DNA of 64,000 nt from Hydractinia echinata (lineage: Eukaryota; Cnidaria; Hydrozoa; Anthoathecata; Hydractiniidae). Positions 56,163-64,000 of this stretch are shown here, piece by piece. Within the stretch, counting starts at the first letter, position 1, and the number at the start of each line of letters is the position of its first letter. Under the pieces are notes generated by a model, which saw only the letters and a program-made list of their open reading frames with translations, made no database searches and was not told the origin of the DNA. The stretch covers positions 434,001 to 498,000 of the forward strand of contig JASGCC010000125.1 of NCBI GenBank assembly GCA_030067915.1, in the 5' to 3' direction. The translations under genes and the position numbers were made by a program.

Positions 56163-56331
56163 CAGTATTAGATCGTTGGCTTCGATTTTATTTATAAAAT
56201 CGGGATTGCACTGCGGGCGCTTCGCGCCCTTGCACAATCCTCAATTTCATTGCATAAAATCTCCGCCCAATCTAATACTGGATAAACGCCCTTTCAGGCC
56301 TTGAGGCTGAAAGTCATTACTCAGGACCTCT
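56163..56331 (-). repeat. DIRS internal complementary region
   Basis: This is a head-to-head fusion of the complements of the element's left and right extremities, with the joint at about 56240-56244 (CTCAA). In the DIRS-1 model this region templates completion of the circular intermediate. The recombinase stop codon (56334-56336) lies 3 bp from its edge. Confidence 0.9.
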
Positions 56332-56333
56332 GT

Positions 56334-57558
56334 TCAAAGCGTCAAGACAGCAGACTCGAATATTTCAGGTTCAACTAGGATCTCCTTTCTATAGGTTCTT
56401 TCAAAAGTTGTAGAAGTAGTCCAGTGACCTTTTTTCAATATTTCGGTCATAGGTACGCCCTGTACTACTGCCTTGGAGGAGGAAGCAGATCTAGTGGAAT
56501 GCCCCTTGAACGTACTGGTATCTATGCCAGATAGAGTGAGGACTTCTAAAATCCACCTTGAAATTGTACAAGGTTTAACCGCTTTATGAGGTTTCACAAA
56601 GCTCAAAAGGAGTTGAAAATTTTCACCTCTCCAGGGAGAGCTCCTCTCTAGATAAACATCAATGTGATTGCAAACACATAAATTAAGATCCTCTTTGAAA
56701 TGCATAAACTTCAAGGGAGGACGAGGCTTACGTTGCTTGGCTGTTTTAGTAGGCTTGCCAAAATGAAATGAATAACCAGAATGGTGTTTAACTAAATATC
56801 TGACGTCCAAATAGGCCACTTCATGAGCCCTAGCAGCGGAAGTCAAAGCTAATAGCATTGTCAATTTTAAAGTTAACATTTTGTCAGAAATGTTCTGCAG
56901 ACTAATTGATGACAAAAATGTCACTACTCTTTCCACATCCCAAATGAAAGTATATTTAGGTTGAGGAAACCGCTGATTGTGAACACCTGCCAAAAGAGAA
57001 GATACCAAAGGATGTTTACCCACAGCAACCCCATCTATGGGCTCATGGTAAGCAGAAATAGCTGATCTATACCCAGCAATTGTGCTATGTTCTAATCCCT
57101 CGTGAAAAGAGTCAGATAAAAATTCGATTACAAAATTTATAGCACATCGAAACGGGATCAACTTGTTGTCTACGACACCAGCTACTCCACTTATTCCAGG
57201 CCGACTGGTAATGGGAGATTGTTCCAGACCTTCTGGATGCTGTGATAAGATTGGAAGCTTTCTGCGAAATTCCAATTGTTTCGAGACTTCCCCTGAAACT
57301 GTCCAAGCCACTAACTGAAGAGTTCGATTTTGAAGAAGCGGGTGGTTTTGTCCCTGTGGGTTTGACAATAAATCCTTTTTCAGAGGTAAAAGTATCGGCT
57401 TTTGTACATATAAGTGGAGTAACTGAGGATACCAGGTTTGTGTTTGCCAGGCTGGGGCAATAACAATTAATGTCGCACAGTCGTACTGGACCTTCCATAA
57501 CACTTTTCCTATTAGGCAAAATGGAGGGAAGGCGTAACCTCGGATATGTTTCCAACAT
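56334..57558 (-). pseudogene. DIRS tyrosine recombinase (frameshifted)
   Basis: Two overlapping frames (57558-57112 and 57503-56334) together give a core-binding part (SHYQSAWNKWSSWCRRQQVD, then HSTIAGYRSAISAYH) and the catalytic domain. Catalytic residues are visible: first Arg in TSAARAHEVAYLD, HSTR (His-x-x-Arg), GHW, and the nucleophile Tyr in FERTYRKEI. A one-base shift near 57150 separates the halves, so the enzyme is not readable in one frame although its active-site residues persist. Confidence 0.88.
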
Positions 57559-57592
57559 GCCTGAAATGCATCCTGTCCCTTGCTGTATGGGT

Positions 57593-59255
57593 CTATTTTC
57601 CAGGCATTAATACAGGGGCACTTGATGAGTCAACCTTGAAGCAAACAGGTCTATGCACGGAGTTCCCCTTGCTTTGCACAGCGCCAGAAAACACATTCCG
57701 ATTCAACATCCATTCGCTTGAGTCTCTCACATTCCGTGACATGAAATCTGCTTCCACATTGAGCTTTCCTGGGAGGTACTCCACAGTAATCGTGATCTGG
57801 TGGTCCAGAAGATACCTCCAGATCTCCCGAGTCACTTTGTTCAATGGTTCGCTTCGAGTGCCACCCATCTTCTTGAGATAGGTTAGTGCCACAATGTTGT
57901 CCATCTGAATGTGAATGGACAGAGCTTCTGGGTGTAACCGATGAAATGAAAGTATTGCTAGTTTTGCCGCTTTCAATTCTAGAACATTTATATGCAGGTT
58001 TTTCTCCGAAGCGGACCATTGACCTCCTGTTTTCTTGCCATTGCAGTAAGCCCCCCACCCCTGAAGGGATGCATCCGATGATATTACTAGTTGAGGAGGA
58101 CATGACACCAGACACCGCCCATTTGACAACTGTAGGTTCTGGCACCACCAATTGAGCTCCCCTTTCACGTCCTGTGTCAGTGTTATCAAAGAGTCGTAAC
58201 TTCCCTTGGCAGACAGCTCTAAAATTTGTTGTCTTTGCATAGCTCTGTATTGCAGGGGTGCTGGAAGTACCGCCACTGCTGATGAAGAAAGAAGACCTAT
58301 CACCTTCATCAGATCCCTTACTGAGACCTTTGATGCAGACAATAGACCTTTGCACTGGGACAATATTTTTCCATCTTCTCCCAAGGTAAACCCAGTTTCA
58401 AATTGTCGGAATCCACCTCTACTCCCAGAAATTGAATTAAATGTGTTGGTTGTAACACGGATTTTTTCAGATTTATTGAGAATCCTAGATGTTGAAGAAT
58501 GAAAATCAAAGTGTCGCGTGCCATCTCTGCCTTTTGGGCTGTCTCGGCCAGGATTAAACAATCGTCTAGATAAATGATGAGGCGGACATTTAGTCGTCTC
58601 AACATTGCTATTGGAACCTTCATCAATTTTTGAAAAAATTCTTGGAGCAGGTCCTAGACCGAAACAGAGGCACACAAACTGGTAAATCTTTTGTCTCCAT
58701 TGAAACCTTACATATTTCTGAGAGCGTTGGTGAAGAGGAACTGAAAATAAGCATCTTTCAGGTCTATTTTGCACATGTAGTCCCCTTTCTTCAAGAGCTC
58801 CTTCAACAGACCCAAGGTTTCCATCTTGAAGTGCTCGTATGGAATGTTCTGATTCAATTTTTTTTAGATTTATGACCGGTCTGTACCCCCCATCCTTCTT
58901 GGGAACCAGAAATATCGAGCTTAGAAACTGGTTCCGACCTGGGGAAGCAACCCTCTCTATGGCCCCTTTGGCTAACATTTCCTGAACCTCTTTTTCTACT
59001 AGAGTCTCCTCCTCTGCTGTTAACTTGGGAGGACGAGGAGGATGAGTTTGTTGAGGAACTGACAGAAAAGGCACTTGGTACCCTTGGACCCATTGAAGAA
59101 TCTCTGGATCCTGAGTCAGAACCTCCCAATTCTGAATATAAAAGCTTAGCCTCCCTGCCTGAGATAAATTCGGTTGCCAGTACTTGTGGAAACAAGTCTC
59201 TTACTAAAGGATGAACCTTTGTCAAGGAAAGAGGCTCCTCGACCTTTGAACACAC
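57593..59255 (-). pseudogene. DIRS reverse transcriptase/RNase H (frameshifted)
   Basis: The main frame (59074-57593) begins with the reverse transcriptase finger region (FLVPKKDGGYRPVINLKK). It loses frame for block A (KIDLKDAYFQF) and for the YLDD region (LIIYLDDCLILAET, 58626-58318), then regains it for the thumb and RNase H (VISSDASLQGWGAY, INVLELKAAKLAI, DNIVALTYL, GKLNVEADFMSR). The usual DIRS linker (YAFPPFCLIGKVL and WQTQTWYPQLLHL) follows directly into the recombinase. I see no DAM-type methyltransferase domain, which classic DIRS-1 elements carry. At least three one-base shifts are present. Confidence 0.88.
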
Positions 59256-60146
59256 AACAGGTACTGAAATTGAAGGAAGTAGTTTTACCTCTGTTTTGGT
59301 TGCTTCCTTTCCACAGGTTGTTCCCCCTGCCTCGCCCTTGAAACAGGGGGCCTTTCCGAAAGGGCCGATTGCCTGAGAAACCTGATGATGATGAAGCTCC
59401 TCTGGAGGAAGAAGTTGATGTCCGTGGTGATTTCAATCCGGTGAAAATGCCTTCAGATTTTTTTAAGGCTTTGCTATCTTTGATCATTTTTGATTCAAAA
59501 GCGTCACCGAACAAAACAATCATTGTCTGCCGCATCTAATTCTTTAGATTGGTTTTCAAGATATCCTTCACTTTAGTAGTTGAATCAATCAAAGTCGATA
59601 ACACATTCTCCCTTCTGTGGTAAGCCATAGAATTGTGGGTTTGAGCCAATAGAAGGAATCGTTTGTTCAAATAAGTTCGACACTTCTTTCAGAGCCTCGT
59701 CTTTGGGATTCTGCTCTTTTTCTGAATCCATCATGGCCCAAATTTTGGACAGCGGTCCAAAAACCAAATGCAATTTGTCGTGGACATTTTTGAATGCTTT
59801 TTCCATCTTTAATGTGGAATACTTAGAATTGTCCTGTAATAGTATCTTTATGTAGGAATCCAATTCTGGTACCTTCCCGTATATTTGAAGGCACTGGGTT
59901 TTGAGCAAGAACTTTTTCCTTCACATCCTTGTCTGGTATGTGGGATTTCATGTATTTGTGGACGTAGTCGCACAAAGCAGCTGGTAACTCCCATGAATCA
60001 TGGGAATCATCGTCGAGCTCGAACCGTGCTCGTTTAGCAGAGGGTTCCTCGACATGCTCTTCATCTCTCTGGGTATCACCGGGCGGAACCTCGGGATCCA
60101 CAGTGTTGTCGTGATCAATTCTATGATACAAACGTTTAAACATCAT
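59146..60146 (-). pseudogene. DIRS gag-like ORF1 (frameshifted)
   Basis: It starts MMFKRLYHRIDHDN (ATGs at 60146 and 60143) and has an acidic and Lys/Arg-rich N-terminus. A shift near 59880 leads into a helical segment (KVPELDSYIKILLQ). Another near 59560 leads into LFGDAFESKMIKDSK and then a Ser/Arg/Gly-rich tail (FQGRGRGNNL) likely to bind nucleic acid. This order fits DIRS/PAT ORF1 capsid-like proteins. Confidence 0.72.
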
Positions 60147-60405
60147 CAAAATCGGAAATTATGACGATATGCATTCCTCTTATAGCCGAGGATAACAAAA
60201 TAGTACTATCTCTTACCAAACACGGAATGAATGAAGAGATATTTGTGGATTTAAAATTCAAAATATGAAAGAAACTTACGAAGCGTCCATCTTGATTAGC
60301 GTGAATTGGCGAAAGAGGTCCTGAGTAATGACTTTCAGCCTCAAGGCCTGAAAGGGCGTTTATCCAGTATTAGATCGGGCGGAGATTTTATGCAATGAAA
60401 TTGAG

Positions 60406-61528
60406 TTAGAGAGTTTTTCACTACTGGTGATTGAAACGCCGTTCCTACATCGAAAAGCGAAGGAAGACCCCTGCGGTTATGGTTCATGCGTTCGAAGCTA
60501 CGAAAATCCACTGTATTTATGAACTAGTAACGATACATTTTGTCGTAAAAAAAATTCTCCCAAATTTTATTTAAGAAACTATTTGTGGGAGGACTTTTTT
60601 CATCTCCAAAAAAAATTGTCGTAAACAGTTATCAACCCATATCAGCATATTGGAAGTAAATATCATTTTATTTACGGCGAAGTAAGTTAAGAAACGCCTA
60701 AGACGGGAAAGTATTATTTTGGCGAGAACACTCATTGCCCGTTGAAATTTGTGTCATTGAAAGAGAAACTATTTTTGCCAGGATAATTTAAGTTAGTTTG
60801 CTTCACTGTCACCATGGTAACACTAAAAAATATACCAATATGGCTATGTACAATTTCCAAAATGTCACAGTCTAGATTTCAAGGGGTTGTTTTCACAGCA
60901 AATACCAGTAGTGGATGTCTCAGATTTATTTTTATTAAGCTTTGACCAAAAACTTGTTCTCCGCCTTACTTAAAAACTCATGGGAACGATGTCGTTTTCA
61001 AATTGTGCATTTTCATGCGATGTTTCTTCGACTTCTGTCCAATCGCTGCTTACTCGTCCTACTTCACGGCCATTTAGCCGGGCACACGGCGCGGACAATA
61101 AGTATGCGCATGCGCGGATTTAAAATCCCTAAGCCGGAAATTTTGAGCGGATTTCATGCGAGGCCTAACGCTACCCATCCTTAGAAATGGAGCTGTAGTT
61201 TAAAAACAGGCCAACAAATGTTAGCTTTTCTAGGGCGTAATCGAGAGAGTGTGACCAGGTCTACATTTTTAAAACAAATGATGTCCCGTTTGCTTTTAAA
61301 ACATCAAAAATCGCGGGATTTAGCCAGCTAAAAATTTTGAAAATTGACCTAGCTTTAACCTTAAAAATCTCACGACCCGAGCAATTTTTTTCATTGCGGT
61401 AAAAAGAATCATAAAATTTAAACCTTGCTTTTCAAAAATCTGCTTAGACCACTTCACTGCCAATTTTTTTAAATATCAATTTTAAAACATTATTTGGTGA
61501 CATATTTTGAAAAGCAGTGTTCATAAAA
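60406..61528. other. Upstream region of the RAG1-like gene
   Basis: No coding exon is recognised. 60930-61190 is richer in CpG than its surroundings and includes a palindromic NRF1-type site at 61105-61116. I could not identify a transposon terminus or an RSS-like heptamer-nonamer pair with confidence. Confidence 0.45.
61105..61116. promoter_or_regulatory. NRF1-type palindrome TGCGCATGCGCG
   Basis: This matches the metazoan NRF1 consensus (YGCGCAYGCGCR) exactly. It lies about 410 bp before the ATG of the RAG1-like gene within a CpG-richer stretch, so it may mark the promoter. The match alone does not prove binding. Confidence 0.4.
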
Positions 61529-63942
61529 ATGGCCGACGAAGCTAGTGTTCATCACAGTTACCTAGCCAAGTTATGCAGAATATGCGGTTTTCTTTTAAAA
61601 AAAGATAAATTCCTGGTCTCGAAACACAACGAAAGACTTACTAAAGTTTTTCTGGAAAATTTAAAGGAAGATAACCCAAACAAAGACCCAACTCATTTTT
61701 GCCTAAAGTGTTATTCAAAGGTGAAAAACATTGAAGAAAGAGGCTCATACTCTGACTCTAAACTTAAATCTTGGAGTGTCCACAGCACAAAATGTGAGGT
61801 TTGTACATCTGTGCCCTCATTATTAAGAGGTGGCAGGAAAAAAAAATTTAATAATGCTGGAAGAAGAAGTGCAGAGCACCCAATTTGGGACAGAAAGGTC
61901 TCAGACACGATTATAAATAACACACCTGATGAAACTGGACATAGATTTAAAAAAAGAGTCGTTTTGAGGCTGATATTAATCCACAGTTGTCTTTTTGCAT
62001 ATGCAACTATTGCAAAAACATTATGAAAAGGCCCCGTTCTTATTTCACCTTGCGAACACCACTTTTGTTTAAAATGCACGATTAAAAATGTTGAAGGGAA
62101 GACACTTCAAAATGCAAAATGCCCAGCTTGTAACAAAAACATTTTGCCTACTAATATACATCCTTCAACTAAAACCGTAGAGTTAATCAAAACGTTAAAG
62201 CTGAGATGTGAAAAAAAATGTGGTTTACTCTTTAAATTCGATGAGGTGTTAGAAAAGAAACATCATGAAAAAATCATGCATCAGTTCATCAAGTCCAAGT
62301 TATTTTCTACCACTGTCAAGTCTGCTCGAAGTTAACAGCAGTCAAGAAATTACAAAAGACATGGACAATGCTGTTCTTCATGTTATCAAAACAAAATTGG
62401 CTGATTCTGAAAATAAAAGCATCGAATTCCAGACTGGCGGACCTAGGGTATGTATGTGCCTAAGGGGGCAGGTTTTTATGGAAAGGAATGTCATATTAAA
62501 AACCACACTGGACAAACAAACTGGACAAACAAACTGCACAACTTCTTCCATTAAAATCTCCCTCAGATATTTTCATAAAATAGGATTTTCACATATAACA
62601 GAAAAAAAATTCTAATATCTAAATTGATACATTAAAACAGTATAAATTATTGTATATACATAAAAAAAATAAAAATTGTTATTTGCATAAACAAGGCAGG
62701 AATAATTGAAGAAGTACTGCAAAATACAAAACTCTATAAATATATAGCAAATTATTTTTAGCCACTGTGTTAACATCAACTCCTAAACCAGTAAAACATA
62801 CAAGCTGTGTGTCTGAAAGAACAAAACGAAGAAGAAATAGCTTGTTATTTGGCCATCTTGAAACAATTTCTGGTAGCACGAAACAATCGACCATTATCCA
62901 AGCAGGAAGTTTGCTAAAAAAGGTTTCACAGAACGACAGAAACGATATCCTTAAGCAAGCGAACATAGTGTCTTATGAAGTTGATGAAGAATCACTTGTA
63001 GCAATGAAGGTGGACATGGGAATTCCGTGGCAAAAGCTTAAGACAATGGCAAGGTACAATATATATAAAAACACATCCAGGTATTTGCTTACCTAAATAA
63101 CACTCAGTATTAATATAAATTATCTTTTTGATTTAGATGGTTAAAAATGTTTAACGTGAGCGTTTCTTCAGAAGCAAAACAGCGCGTTATTGCAAAAAGA
63201 TGGTGTGGTGATGTATATAAGGTGGAATCAAGTCCTTTCCTCTTCAGTCAAAAGATGACAAAAACAAGTATAACATAATGGCAGCTCCATGGGCCTATAT
63301 CCTTGATATTAAACAACACATTTTTAATTTGTTGGATGACGTAAAAAAGTAAGTATTAAATAAAATTACTTCTTACAAACAACGTCAATATGGAAATAAT
63401 TCTTCATACAATGTTACATAATTAAGATGGGTAAAACATTAAAATGCATAAAAAATAAATGTCTCAAATATCAAGAGCAATCAAAATCCAACTCTATTAT
63501 ATATTTATTAGGAATGATTTGATGATCCATCACAAGTCCCTAAAAAACGAGGTTCACATTAAAATTGGTGGAGATCATGGTGGTGGGTCATTCAAAAATG
63601 AATTATCAAATATGCAACACTTTGCATCCAAATAGCAAGGATAATACTGTGGTTTTTAGCATATTTGAAGCGAAAGATTATAGGTCCAACTTGAAAGTTG
63701 GCCTTAGCAGATTTACTAACCAAGTTGATGATTTACAGTCATCAGTATGGGAGTGAGTATAAAATTTTAATGGCTCAAATATTTATTAATTTTAAAAATA
63801 AAATAAAATTTTCTTTCCGCCAAAAGTTCTTGAGGTATATGCTACAAATAATTTTTAATTTTCTAGCAACAAAAAAGTACGGGTCTTCGTTGCTGGGGAT
63901 TACGAATTCTTGTGTGCAATTTATGGAATCACTGGTGCAAAT
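61529..63942 (+). pseudogene. RAG1-like transposase-type gene: RAG1 N-terminal zinc region plus RNase H-like core, partial
   Basis: Exons are about 61529-62447, 62762-63053, 63137-63348, 63512-63752 and 63867-63942, continuing past the window. Exon 1 follows the RAG1 N-terminal region: CRICG (C16, C19), HFCLKCYSKV, CEVCTSV, a C3HC4 RING (CNYC, then CEHHFCLKC, then CPACNKN), and a C2H2-like finger RCEKKCGLLFKFDEVLEKKH. HVIKTKLADSENKSIEFQTG and GPR come next. Later exons encode IKIGGDHGGGSFKMNYQ, VFSIFEAKDYRSNLKV and VRVFVAGDYEFLCAIYG. This order resembles the catalytic D...D...zinc layout of RAG1, Chapaev and N-RAG-TP transposases. Single-base shifts occur at an A7 run (61949-61955), a C4 run (62032-62035), near 62260, near 63245 and at an A5 run (63594-63598), so it is decayed or mis-assembled. 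The phase of the exon 1-exon 2 junction does not fit without another indel. The start ATG at 61529 has a good context (AAAATGG). Confidence 0.8.
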
Positions 63943-64000
63943 GGTAAACAGAATTCTTAAATACAAATGTAATTATATAAACAAGGAGAAACAAATGTGC

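Larger units (their letters stand above)
55755..60405 (-). mobile_element. DIRS-type tyrosine-recombinase retrotransposon, 4.65 kb
   Basis: It reads on the minus strand in the order gag-like, reverse transcriptase/RNase H, tyrosine recombinase, internal complementary region, right end. Inverted terminal repeats (37 bp, one mismatch) lie at 55825-55861 and 60340-60376. The internal complementary region (56163-56331) joins the complements of the two extreme ends: 56240-56331 matches 60314-60405 (92 bp, one mismatch) and 56163-56244 matches 55755-55836 (82 bp). The two ends and the joint share TTGAG. No target-site duplication is seen, as expected for integration by a tyrosine recombinase. Several frameshifts break the coding frames. 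Confidence 0.93.

Noticed and set aside
60941..61184. 80-codon open frame upstream of the RAG1-like gene
   Set aside because: No recognisable domain; it overlaps the CpG-rich putative promoter.

Overview
This window is eukaryotic, AT-rich DNA. It has spliced animal genes, GT-AG introns and dense transposon debris. The gene set (ELMOD, PMS2, SETD6, CNTD1, four-TM proteins) is metazoan. DIRS, hAT, pogo/Tigger, LINE and RAG1-like elements occur together, and at least five genes carry a splice-acceptor-like pyrimidine tract plus AG only 4-33 nt before the start codon. This suggests a cnidarian, most likely a hydrozoan, since hydrozoans use spliced-leader trans-splicing. The organism is an inference; no search was run.

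Region 1 (1-24.2 kb) is mostly host genes: an intronless ELMO-domain gene (592-1470), a dead LINE (2597-4042), a divergent pair of paralogous four-TM genes (5227-7045 minus, 8764-11123 plus), a nine-exon SETD6 with a 430-codon acidic exon (12806-20915 minus), and an intronless PMS2 (21772-24177 minus). PMS2 lies upstream of SETD6 on the same strand.

Region 2 (24.7-45.5 kb) is transposon- and satellite-rich. It has a hAT element with matching termini (24689-29023) whose C-terminal transposase segment is inverted in place, a hAT-like MITE, a 30-bp satellite beside a decayed Tigger/pogo transposase, an 87-bp satellite in which every unit is a hairpin, and two near-identical copies of a roughly 3-kb satellite-carrying unit (37850-41047 and 41902-44587). 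The second copy interrupts a LINE.

Region 3 (45.5-55.5 kb) holds CNTD1 (six exons, 300 aa). One of its introns is filled with a minisatellite made from the exon 5 end plus its own splice donor. It also holds an intronless Sulfotransfer_4-type gene and an intronless type II membrane protein with a truncated upstream duplicate.

Region 4 (55.7-64 kb) has a DIRS-type tyrosine-recombinase retrotransposon with inverted terminal repeats and an internal complementary region that joins both ends. Next to it is a multi-exon, frameshift-bearing gene whose N-terminus matches the vertebrate RAG1 N-terminal zinc region (CxxC pairs, RING, C2H2-like finger). Downstream is a domain with a D-rich layout resembling the RAG1/Chapaev/N-RAG-TP catalytic core. 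It runs off the right edge and is the most interesting locus here.
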